DNA of 64,000 bases from Smallanthus sonchifolius (taxonomy: Eukaryota > Streptophyta > Magnoliopsida > Asterales > Asteraceae). The notes under the pieces are model-generated. The model saw only the letters and a program-made list of their open reading frames with translations. It ran no database searches and was not told the DNA's origin. The translations under genes and the position numbers were made by a program. The stretch's first letter is position 1. Each line of letters starts with the position of its first letter. Shown here one piece after another: positions 53,882 to 63,994 of this stretch. The DNA lies in contig CM042021.1 in the NCBI GenBank assembly GCA_023525975.1, forward strand, positions 106,747,501-106,811,500. Direction: 5' to 3'.

Positions 53882-54302
53882 ACTGTAAAAAGAAACGAAA
53901 CCGTGAAGCAGCTTTGATGACTTTTACGTTGTACTTCAATGGCTTATACTTTATCACGAACAAGTCGGTTTTGAAATTTAAATTGAAACGTAAATATAAG
54001 TAACACGCCAAAACGGTATTCGAAATTTTATAAAAGATCATATTTTTAAAAGTTATGAGTGAGCTAAATGTCGAAATCTGGTTGAGCAAAAGAAATTAAA
54101 AAATAAACAAATAAAAGAGTATAAGGTTTAAATAGTAAGACAACTTAAAGTCGAGGGGGCATATTGTAATTTCATGAGAGAGCGTATTGTAACTTTAAAA
54201 TTAATATGCTTAAACCATTTATACAATGTGCTCAAACAACTTGTACACTTTGATTTAACAAAGTGAATAATAACTTTTGAGTATGCACCCACCTTCAAAA
54301 TT
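53882..54302. other. degenerate repeat sequence
   Basis: No gene. The phrase ATTTTATAAAAGATCATATT near 54023 resembles ATTTTATAAAACATCATATT at 37500, and the preceding text is also distantly alike, so the second GRDP copy appears to be flanked by related repeat on both sides. The rest is simple AT-rich DNA. Confidence 0.4.
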
Positions 54303-54318
54303 TATATATATATATATA

Positions 54319-55068
54319 GGAGTGGTTCTAATAAAAACTCACTTGAGTTAGAAAAACTCACTAAACACTGTTTTACATATGTAAAAGAAAAAAAAAACTT
54401 TTTATTTTTGAGATAGACAATTTTATCACTTTTAGTGAAAAAAAAATGTCGAGGTTTTTTTTTTAATTTAAAATATGACGTTTTTTACATATGTAAATGC
54501 TGTTTTTTACATATGTAAATGCTAACGTATTGCATACGTAAAAAACGCTAATTTTTGTTCTTTTTTGCATGTTTTTTTATTTTTATACTGCGTTTTTTTC
54601 TTTTTTTTTTACGAACCTACTTTTTTTCCAACTCAAGAGGTTTTTATTCTACACGTGTAGAATAAAAACCACTTGAGTTGGAAAAACCCATGAAACTCTT
54701 TAAAAAAATTCAAAATTATTTTTATAAAATTTGGGGTTGATTATGTACCCAAAAAAATAGGTTCGCAAAAAAAATGTAAAAAAAGCCGAATAAAAATAAA
54801 AAACATATAAAAGAGAACAAAAATCAGTGTTTTTTTCTTACGTATGCAATACGTCAGCATTTACATATATAAAAAACAGCATTTACATATCTAAAAAACG
54901 ACAGATTTAAAAAAAAATTAAAAAACCGCTCGGCGTTTTTTCTTCACCAAAAGTTTTAAAATTGAATGTAGAATCCATCCTAAAAATAAAATAAAAAATT
55001 TACATATGTAAAACAGGGTTTAGTGGGTTTTTTCAACTCAAGGGGGGGTTTTTATCAGAACTACCCCC
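54319..55068. mobile_element. TA-bounded palindromic element a (~750 bp)
   Basis: Lies between TA runs at 54303-54318 and 55069-55084. Left GGAGTGGTTCTAATAAAAAC and CTTGAGTTAGAAAAACTCAC are mirrored on the right by GTGGGTTTTTTCAACTCAAG and GTTTTTATCAGAACTACCCC. Nearly the whole element pairs with itself, around a central palindrome TTTTATTCTACACGTGTAGA at 54644. TTACATATGTAAA palindromes are repeated inside. Confidence 0.8.
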
Positions 55069-55383
55069 TATATATATATATATAGGTAGAGGTTCCACCA
55101 AAAAGGATCAAAACTATAAAAAGTGTAGGAATGAATCTCAGCCACAAGATCTTTGTGATTTGTGGCTGAGATTCACGCGGTGGCATTTTTGTAAATAATA
55201 GCAAGCTAAAAATCATCATAAATGATATAAAAGGAAGAGCCAAGCCAAAAAAGTACACATACAAGTCACATGTCATTTCCCTCATTTTTTTAAACGTCCG
55301 TAACTTTTTTATACGTCATTATTTTTTTTAAATTTCACCATAAAATCGAGCGTTTTTTATCTTTCCAACGAGTATGGTAATTC

Positions 55384-55418
<35 letters not shown>

Positions 55419-55592
55419 TCTTTTAAATCATTTTTTTAAATGACATTAAAGTGGGTTTTTTCTACATGGTGTTTTAGATCTATAGTGTTTTCAACTGGGT
55501 GTTTTTCTGGTCATGGTGTTTTACACTTGGGGGCCATTTTCAACATGATGTTTTAGCTTTTTTGGTCATGATGTTTTCAACATTACGATTAG

Positions 55593-55623
<31 letters not shown>

Positions 55624-55626
<3 letters not shown>

Positions 55627-57040
55627 AGAGGATCAAGAGAAAACCACAAAGTTAGGCGAAAACCAAGAAAACCAGTTTCAACCAATCACATAATTTAGAA
55701 TTCTTTTTATTTTATTTTTATTTAAAGGGTATTTCAGTAAACTTATATCAAACTATTTTTGGTATTAATTTTAATTTTAATTAAATCTATTCTTTCTTTC
55801 TCTAATAATTAGGTTTGTTTTTAAATTTTGAATTACTAGAATCCATTAGAGATTCATTCCATATTTCAAATTCACAATTCAAAATTAGTTCCACAAATCA
55901 AAATCACAATTAAATTAGTCTCTGTACAACGAATTAGACATTTCAGTTCACGTGGAACGGTTGAGGTAGAGAAGTTTTTTTCATCAATATGTTAAAATTA
56001 TTATTTTAGGCTCTTTTATATATATATGCATTTAGCATATACATTAATTGATGATAGAAAAGTTTGGTTCAAAGATTTTCATATCACACTTTTTACAATG
56101 AAATAACATTAGACAACAAAATCATTGTTTTTTATTTGAATTGTGATTTTCAAGTGATGTACTATCTGGAACAATTTCAGATGGTGTTCATCATGTTCAT
56201 CTTTATTTTTTTGTATGAGCTACATATACGTAACTCGTAAGACCTACGTATACGTAACTCGGTTCTTCTTCCTGTTTTTGTGTTATGTTGACCCATTCTA
56301 TGAGCTACGTATACGTAACTCGTAACATCCATATCATCTGCACTTGTAACATCCACATCATCTTCACACGTAACCTGATTACATATACGTAAACAGATTT
56401 GCTAACCTGTTTACATATACGTAACCCATTATATTTGATACTTATTACATATACGTAATCAATATATGCTAACTAGATATATATATATATGTATATGACT
56501 TCAACAAATATGTACATAACATGTGAAAATGGTTATAAGTTTGCTAGTTATATTTATACATACACAGTACATACATTTTTGTAATCAATAATCATTCATG
56601 CTAACACATTTGCGCTAAAAGTAATTATTATGTAAGTAACATAATAAAAAAACATACATGCATACGTATACGTAATTGTAGCAGCCTGTTCGAGAACCGA
56701 AAAGTAACAATTTCAATTCTAATATTTACTTTAGAAGGCATCCAAACACTTATCTAAACTTGGAATCTCATTTTTGTAACAAAAATTATTATAACTTGAT
56801 AAATTTATTATGAGAGAGACTATGAAATATTTTATTGGGATATCATTAATGATTTCAATCAGTTTCCAAGTTTAAAGGTGATAAAATACCTGAGTTACCC
56901 TTCAAGGACCGGAAAGTAACAATTTATATTTAATATTTACATCTCCACCCTTATTGATATCCACCATAGATCAAAAGTAATCAATGGTTATTATTAGTTT
57001 TTTTGGTTTTCTTATAACTATTGGTTTTCTCTAGAACCTC

Positions 57041-57044
<4 letters not shown>
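55624..57044. mobile_element. TA-bounded element d (~1.42 kb)
   Basis: Flanked by TA runs at 55594-55623 and 57045-57106. The left end GGGAGAGGATCAAGAGAAAA and right end TTGGTTTTCTCTAGAACCTC, ACCC are inverted. The interior holds about ten copies of TACGTATACGTAAC or ACATATACGTAAC at 56220-56460. It sits inside element b. Confidence 0.7.
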
Positions 57045-57106
<62 letters not shown>

Positions 57107-57110
<4 letters not shown>

Positions 57111-57720
57111 CATATATTTTAAATCGTTTTTATTTAAATAACATTAAAGTGGGTTTTTTTAACATGTTTTAAATTTATGGTGTTTTTCAACATGATGTTT
57201 TATATTTTAGATTCATGGTGGTTTATGGTGTTTTACCTTGTTTATAGTGTTTTATCTTGTGTTTATGGTGTTTTTAACATGGTGTTTTATATTTATGGTG
57301 ATTTTTTTAACATGGTGTTTTATAATTTTTAATCGTTTTTCAACATAAAGTTTTTCTCGTCATGGTGTTTTACACCTAGAGGCCATTTTGAAAATGACGT
57401 TTTAGCTTTTTTGGTCATGGAGTTTTCAATATTAAAATGGGGTTTTTTAAAATGGTGTTTTAGATTTATGATGTTTTAAAGCTATGGTGTTTTTAACAGA
57501 GTGTTTTTCAACATAATGTTTTTCTAGTCATGGTGTTTTTCAACATGGTGTTTTTCAAGTCATGGTGTTTTACACCTAGGGGCCAATTTCAACATGGCTT
57601 TTTAGCTTTTTTGGTTATCGTGTTTTCACAATAACAAATTTCAACATGGTGTTTTTGTCATGGTGTTTTAGTTTCTTTTTTTTTGTTATTGTGTTTTACA
57701 GTTTTGACGTATAATTTATG
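57107..57720. repeat. GTGTTTT-rich diverged tandem repeats
   Basis: Part of element b. ATGGTGTTTT recurs some twenty times, with a longer ~75-bp block (GTCATGGTGTTTTACACC to TTTAGCTTTTTTGGTCATGG) at 57358 and 57530 and a copy at 55513. Followed at 57730-58000 by the inverse motif AAAACACCAT. Confidence 0.7.
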
Positions 57721-58302
57721 TTAAACTGGACGTTTTAAAAAAAGGTAAAACACCATACACATAAACACGACAAAACACCATGTATATGGAAGTTAAAGTA
57801 TAAAACACAATGAAAAATTAATCGTCGGTGGAAATTTTACGCCAAAAGTGTAAAACACCATGACAAAACAAAAACGTCATAAACATAAACATCATAAAAT
57901 ACATGTATATGGATGTTAAAATATAAAACACCATTTGTAAAATGCACAATTTCAAAAACCATGTGTAAAACTCCATAAAACACTATAAAAACTCACAATC
58001 AAATAACACCCCGTTGGTGTTTTTTTTCTTTTAATATAGCAATACCATACTCGTTGTAAAGATAAAAAACGCACGATTTTATGGTATAATTTAAAAAAAA
58101 ATAATGACGTATAAAAAAGTTATAGACGTTTAAAAAATGGGGGGGAATGGCATGTGACTTGTATGTGCATTGCTGATTCCATGGATGTTGTGTTTTGACT
58201 CAAATGCCCTTTCCCTCTTTTTCACTCCTTTGATACGTGTCATACTCAAGATTCTTCCTACACTTTCTATGGTTTTGTCCCTTTCTAGCCTAACCCTCCC
58301 CT

Positions 58303-58361
<59 letters not shown>

Positions 58362-58587
58362 GTGTGAGGTTTCGCTAAAAAGTTAAAAAAGTGTAAAAAG
58401 TCGTTTAAAACGCTCATAACCGGCTCTTGGGGGTTTAGGCTTTGGGGGGGGGGGGAGAGTGAGGGGTTTAGGCTTTTGGGGGGGGGGGGGGAGTGAGGGT
58501 TTTAGGCTTTTAGGGGGTGATGGTGAGGTTTTTAAAAGATTTTTTACACTTTTTACAGTTTTTAGACTTTGTAGAATAACCCTCCCC
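58362..58587. mobile_element. TA-bounded element f (226 bp) with poly-G repeats
   Basis: GTGTGAGGTTTCGCTAAAAA at the left, TAGAATAACCCTCCCC at the right, and TA runs on both sides. Inside, a ~35-bp unit GGGTTTAGGCTTTTGGGG is repeated three times with G-runs of 12-14 at 58446-58458 and 58479-58491. Confidence 0.65.
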
Positions 58588-58601
58588 TATATATATATAT
58601 A

Positions 58602-59842
58602 GGGTTAGGTTCAAATAAAAATGATTTTAAAATAAGAAGGTTGAGAAGGATTTATGGCCATTAGATCAAATTGTAGAAATGATTTAATGGTTAAGATCAA
58701 ATTTTAGGAGAAAAATTTGTTGAAATGGTATTTTAGTCATGATCATTTTTGTTGACTTTTTATCAAGTTCCTCCCTTTTTTTTAAACGTTCATAACTTTT
58801 ACATACGACATTATTTAAAAAAAAATTACACCATAAAAACGAGCGTTTTTTTATCTGTAAAACGAGTATAATCTCGGTATATACAAAAAAGAATTTTTTT
58901 ATGTTTTCCAGCTTATTGTGTAATATCATGTCTGGTCATTGTGTAATGTCTGGTCTGGTCATTGTGTAATACATATAACACAATGATGAAAAATATTTGA
59001 CAAAATGAGCAAATTACATAATGAGCTGGAAAACGTAAAACATAATGATGAATACATATAACACAATGATGAAAAATATTTGACAAAATGAGCAAATTAC
59101 ACAATGAGCAAATTACACAATAAGCTGAATAACTTAAAACACAATGATGAATACATATAACATATTGATGAAAAATATTTGACAAAATGAGCAAATTACA
59201 CAATGAGCTGTAAAACGTAAAACACAATGATGAATACATATAATACAATGATGAAAAATATTTGACAAAATGAGTAAATTACACAATAATTTCAGGTCTG
59301 GTTATTATGTATTGTCAAAAATAACACGAAATTATCTAAAATGTAAAACACAATGACGAAAATGAGTATTTTTTTTATCTTTAAAACGAGTATAGTGTCG
59401 TTATTTACAAAAACGAAAAAATTACAAAAACGAGTATTGTGTCGTTATATACAAAAACGACATTATTGTGTAATTTGCTCATTGTGTAATATGCTTATTT
59501 TGTCAAATATTTTTCATTATTGTGTTATATGTATTCATCATTGTGTTTTACGTTTTCCAACTCATTGTGTAATTTGCTCATTTTTCACTGTGTTTTATGT
59601 TTTCCAGCTCATTGTGTAATTCGCTCATTATTGTGTAATTCGCTCAAATATGTCAGGTCATTGTGTAATATCAGGTCTGGTCATTACACATAAAAACACC
59701 ATTATTGTGTTATTACACAATAATCTGGCCTAGTACACAATGACCATTAAGCCCTTCCTTTAAAAACAATAAAATGACACATGTCAAGCCCAGAATCCTT
59801 CTTACCCTTCTTATTTTTAAAGCCCTTTTTATCATAACCTAA

Positions 59843-59844
<2 letters not shown>
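58602..59844. mobile_element. TA-bounded element g (~1.24 kb) with ATTGTGTAAT repeats
   Basis: Left GGGTTAGGTTCAAATAAAAA and AGAAGGTTGAGAAGGATT; right AATCCTTCTTACCCTTCTTA and ATCATAACCTAACC. Inside are about four ~120-bp tandem units (ACACAATGATGAATACATA, AATATTTGACAAAATGAGC) at 58975-59290, then the inverse orientation (GCTCATTGTGTAAT, TCAAATATTTTTCAT) at 59460-59650. The whole folds back on itself. TA runs at 58588-58600 and 59846-59919. Confidence 0.75.
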
Positions 59845-59919
<75 letters not shown>

Positions 59920-59923
<4 letters not shown>

Positions 59924-60229
59924 GAGGTTCAAATGATAACCAATATTTATATGATAAGCATGATAACCACTCTCAAATATTGTGTTACGCATATGTAACA
60001 ATTATCATTCTATTAGTGTTTCATATACGTAAACACTATCTGTGACGTATATGTAGCATTATTTGGTACGTATATGTAAGACTAATAATTTCCGTATTTA
60101 TGTTCAAAATATATGTTGAAGATACTTAAATAATCTTTTAACATATAAAAGAAAAAATAATTTATAAATTATGTGATTGTTTAATAGTGATTATTATATA
60201 AAAAATTGGTTATTATTTGAATTATTCCC
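59920..60229. mobile_element. TA-bounded element e (310 bp)
   Basis: GGGTGAGGTTCAAATGATAA and CCAATATTTATATGATAAGC on the left, AATTGGTTATTATTTGAATT and ATTCCC on the right, TA runs on both sides. Contains TACGTATATGTA-type motifs like element d. The smallest clear member of the set. Confidence 0.75.
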
Positions 60230-60940
60230 TATATATATATATATATACATATGGTATAGTTCCAATGTTAACCTAATAACTCAACATCAAGGCTTGATCA
60301 ACTTGTATAAAATTTCATCCAGTGGATATGATTAATCTTATTTTTTAATGGATTATGAGGTTTAATTTAAGGGTCCTTGTTTTAATACACTACTTTTGAA
60401 TTCATACACCCTTTGACATTGACATGACACATGTTACTTTTTTAATTTTTAATTTTTTTTATTTATAAGGTCATTGTTTTCATACATCACTTTTACTTTT
60501 TAATTTTTTTTATTTATATATATTTAAATACGTTTTGGTATAATTTGAAATGTTTAATGAGAAAAGGAATAAGAAATGCATTTAAAAAACCATTATATTC
60601 AAAACACGAACATTATCATTTACCATTTTTACTCTTACACAGATATGCAGCTAAGTTTAAAATAAATTTATAAATATTCATTCTTTTAGGTAGCTAAATT
60701 TGAAATAATTTATTGATACGTTTTTTTTTTGTTTATATATAGATATTCAGCTTTAACATGGTCTAACTTTTGTTAGTTATGCAAATTTAAAAAAATTTAT
60801 TGATACGTTTTTTTTTTTGTTTATATATAGATAACACTCATTTTGGTAAATAACTTTTACATCAACACCTATTTGAGAAAAAAAAGTTGATAATATTTAT
60901 CCGGTTACATTATTATCCAAAGATTTTACAGAGATTTGGA
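60230..60940. other. AT-rich DNA with possible further TA-bounded end and an 87-bp direct repeat
   Basis: No gene. At 60253 GGTATAGTTCCAATGTTAACC follows a TA run and looks like the left end of another element of the same set, but no right end was found. TATTGATACGTTTTTTTTTT and TTTATATATAGATA occur at 60711 and 60798, an 87-bp direct repeat. Confidence 0.45.
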
Positions 60941-61069
60941 TGAACGCGATGCGAGTGTTCTGGCCCCAAAAAGTGTTTCCAGCTAAGATTCTTGTGGAGA
61001 AAATCTAGACCAAATATTAAAAGGCTGACAAATATTTGTTTTCTTAGGCATGATATGGCTTTTTTTTAT

Positions 61070-61440
61070 GAATATATGATGACCATTACAAGGTTTTTAT
61101 TATGTGTGATCGTGGTGGTCAATACAAGGCAACATCAGAGTCAACCACACATTCAGGGACAAAGAAAGTCGGATGTCCATTCCAGCTTATAGCAAAGCAC
61201 CACACAGAATATGATGGTTGGAAACTAGAAGTAAAATGTGATAAACATAACCATAAACCTACTGATTTTTTGGAGGGTCATGCTTATGTAAAAAGGTTAT
61301 CTTAAGATCAGTTGGCAACATTGGAAGACATGACAAATAAAGGCATGCAACCACGTCAAATTCTCACTACAATTAAGGAAAGTGACAGTGCAAATGTCTC
61401 CATAATTGAAACTATATACAGTGCACAAAGGAAGTTACGG
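61070..61440 (+). pseudogene. FAR1/MULE transposase N-terminal fragment
   Basis: From about 61099 the plus strand encodes CDRGGQYKATSESTTHSG, KKVGCPFQLIAKHHTEYDGW, LEVKCDKHNHKPTDFLEGHA and YVKRLS, then a TAA at 61303, QLATLEDMTNKGMQPRQILT, TIKESDSANVSIIETIYSAQ. This is the FAR1-type zinc DNA-binding region (C...C...HNH) of Mutator-like transposases. A run of further coding continues into the inverted repeat. No terminal inverted repeats of a Mutator element were located. Confidence 0.8.
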
Positions 61441-62480
61441 ATGGACCAAAAGGTTGGAGGCACCCCATGCAAGTAGTACTAAAATCTTTAAAGAACGGAG
61501 GATACGTCCATTATATCCGTACAAAAAATGATTCTAATCAGGTACAAGATTTATTCTTCGCAAATCCTTCCTCACTAGATATATGACGTGCATTCCCGCA
61601 TGTAGTTATTTTAGATGCCACGTACAAGACAAACCGGACACTCAAAAGAGGAAGCAGTGCAGCTGGGTGGGAAAATGTATTCAAATCACGCCAGGATATG
61701 TATAGAGTTTGGGTTGCACAATCTGTTGAGTTCGTAAAAATAGATTAAAACTCGATATGTATTCAAACGCTAATGATAATTATTGTTTTCTATTTGTTTT
61801 TATTACAAATATAAATAAATAATATTAGTTTACTTTAAATAATATTAAAAAGACAAACCGTAAAATGGTAATTAATATTCAAAAATTTAAAATGTTAAAT
61901 AATATTAGTTTCCTTTAAATAATACTAAAAGGATAAAAGTTAAAAATTATTAAATAATATCAAAAAGATAAAAAATAAAAATGTTTTATCCTTTTAGTAT
62001 TATTTAAAGGAAACTAATATTATTTAACATTTCAAATTTTTGAATATTAATTACCATTTTACGGTTTGTCTTTTTAATATTATTTAAAGTAAACTAATAT
62101 TATTTATTTATATTTGTAATAAAAACAAATAGAAAACAATAATTATCATTAGCGTTTGAATACATATCGAGTTTTAATCTATTTTTACAAATTCAGCAGA
62201 TTGTGCAACCCAAACTCTATATATATCCTGGCGTGATTTAAATACATTTTCCCAACCAGCTGCACTGCTTTCTCTTTTGAGTGTCCGGTTTGTCTTGTAC
62301 GTGGCATCTAAAATAACTACATGCGGGAATGCACGTCATATATCTAGTGAGAAAGGATTGGCGAAGAATAAAGCTTGTATCTGATTAGAATCATTTTCTG
62401 TACGGATATAATGGACGTATCCTCCATTCTTTAAAGATTTTAGTACTACTTGCATGGGGTGCCTTCAACCTTTTGGCCAT
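61441..62480. repeat. 498-bp inverted duplication of MULE transposase sequence (hairpin)
   Basis: The left arm 61441-61938 and right arm 61984-62480 are inverse copies with roughly 4-5% differences by eye and a 45-bp spacer. The outer ~290 bp of each arm encode MULE catalytic-region text (left arm, mixed frames: VQDLFFANPSSLDIW, FPHVVILDATYKTNRTLKRG, the first Asp motif of MULE transposases). The inner ~200 bp are AT-rich non-coding sequence. The arms end sharply: 61431-61440 is not mirrored after 62480. Confidence 0.92.
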
Positions 62481-63440
62481 ACAAGTGATGTATGAAACCA
62501 CTACCCCTTAATTTAAACATGGATTTTACAGCGGATTACCTATCACTCCTGCAAACATCAAATCATTGTCTCACCCTACTCCATTTCTTTTTGAAACCCA
62601 TTTCTTTTTTAAACTCGTTTGTTTATTTATGTAAACAATGATATTTATTATTATTTTCTTTACTTTTGTGATCTCCATTCGTTATATTATTGTTAAAAAT
62701 AATATTCTTCTAATGAAAATTTACTAGTGTTTGTTGGTTATAACATAAAAGTCTATTCACTAGTGTTGTTAGTTATAACATAAAACCTCATATATATATT
62801 TTTTTTTGTAAAATGAACATGTTCACTGTTGTAATCAGTTACGAATTTTTTTATAAACATTAATGTAATTACCTGTTACGTTAGTGTAATCACTAACATG
62901 AAATACTGGTAAGCTAAAAATATAAAATTTATGAAAATAATTAGTGTAACGTATAAAAAAAATTATTTAGCGTAAGCTATAAAACAATAACAAATAATTT
63001 TGTTACATTAGAGTAATAAAATTTTGGAATATTACATCAGAGCGGTTTATATAAATCATTTTAAATAATTTATGATTACACCATGGTAACATAATACATC
63101 ATGGTAAGCAACGTCCTAATTTACGATTACACCATTGTAATACCGTTGTAATTTACGTTTACACTATGGTAACATCGTGTTAATTTACGATTACACCGTC
63201 GTAACAACGTGGTAATTTACGATTACACCATGGTAACAGTAGATTACTTCAGTGTAGATAAAAAAAGTTGATACAAGGTAGTAAACAGTAACACCCGTGA
63301 TTAAAAAAAAGCTATCAAAAACCCAAAAACTAAAATTCCAAACAAAAGAAACAAAGCGTTAACATAATAATGCACCCAAAAAACATAAATACATTAGGTG
63401 ACAGAATTTATATTTATTATCGTTTAAAATTTACTTTCAA
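62481..63440. other. AT-rich DNA with two small tandem repeats
   Basis: No gene. GTTGGTTATAACATAAAA and GTTAGTTATAACATAAAAC at 62725-62786 form a ~44-bp duplication. At 63063-63245 TTACGATTACACCATGGTAA is repeated five times with a ~40-bp period. TTAGTGTAACGTATAAAA variants lie between. Confidence 0.6.
63063..63245. repeat. ~40-bp tandem repeat with ACCATGGT palindrome
   Basis: Five units of AATTTACGATTACACCATGG; the core ACCATGGT is a palindrome, varied to ACCATTGT and ACCGTCGT. Confidence 0.8.
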
Positions 63441-63444
63441 TGTA

Positions 63445-63994
63445 AACGACTGTAGGGCTAAACTTTTGTAAGCTAAGTTATCATTGTATGTTTTGAACAA
63501 TTGTACTTTGTTTTATTTCCTTGTATTTCGTTTTCATGTAATTTCTGTTTTTAGACTAAGTCTGATCTATTAAAACTACCTAGTTTCGGTTGAGTCTGTT
63601 CAACCGAAACTAGTAGTTTCGATAGATATGAAGTTTCGACAGGATGTTCACTTATGTAAATGCTCAACCGAAAGTAGTAGTTTCAGTGAGTATAGTTTCG
63701 ATGCATGTCAGCTGAGTATAAATAGCCTAGTATGAGAATGTTTAGGGTGTGGATAGCGGTTATAACCCTTGTATTATCTCTTTCACAGTTTTTTCTGAAT
63801 CAATACACATTTGAAGTTTATTCAATTGTTGTTCTTACAATTTCACATCATTATTGTGTTGATTCTGGTGTGGTTAACCTGTTTATCTTCACCATATTCG
63901 GTTTCTTACCTCTGTTTCACCACCATACACACAGATTCCGCCTGTGTGTGTAATTGATCATTTTAGTGATTCTGCTATAGAAGCAGGACCTACA
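63445..63994 (+). repeat. copia-type LTR at window end (left edge uncertain)
   Basis: Ends GGACCTACA at 63994, then AT and TGAT, the place of a tRNA-iMet-like primer site cut by the window edge. It has a TATA box GTATAAATAGCC (63715) and a perfect 12-bp-stem hairpin AGTTTCGGTTGA/TCAACCGAAACT upstream (63580-63609), with half-copies at 63615, 63635 and 63664. Architecture matches the copia A and B LTRs. A 73-codon frame at 63732 lies in R/U5 and is not credible. Confidence 0.65.
63580..63609. repeat. TTTCGGTTGA/TCAACCGAAA hairpin in terminal LTR
   Basis: A perfect 12-bp inverted repeat with a 6-base loop, followed by repeated AGTAGTTTCG half-sites, all within 140 bp upstream of TATAAATAG. Confidence 0.8.

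Larger units (their letters stand above)
55085..58301. mobile_element. TA-bounded element b with ~330-bp terminal inverted repeats, split by element d
   Basis: Left end GGTAGAGGTTCCACCAAAAA through ACACATACAAGTCACATGTC, CGTCATTATTTTTTTTAAAT to CGAGTATGGTAATTCTATA (55375). The inverse of this lies at 58020-58301 (GTGACTTGTATGTGCATTGC; right end CTAACCCTCCCCTATA). Its interior is made of GTGTTTT-rich repeats (GTCATGGTGTTTTACACCTA about 55513, 57358 and 57530). Element d interrupts it at 55624-57044. No ORF. Confidence 0.65.

Noticed and set aside
58170..58367. Frames encoding YIYIYI stretches at TA microsatellites (also near 59870)
   Set aside because: Translation of (TA)n only; no start context, domain or conservation visible.
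61441..62480. Treating the MULE inverted repeat as an assembly artefact
   Set aside because: The arms differ at scattered sites and end at different flanks, so simple read folding is unlikely, but only spanning long reads can fully exclude it.
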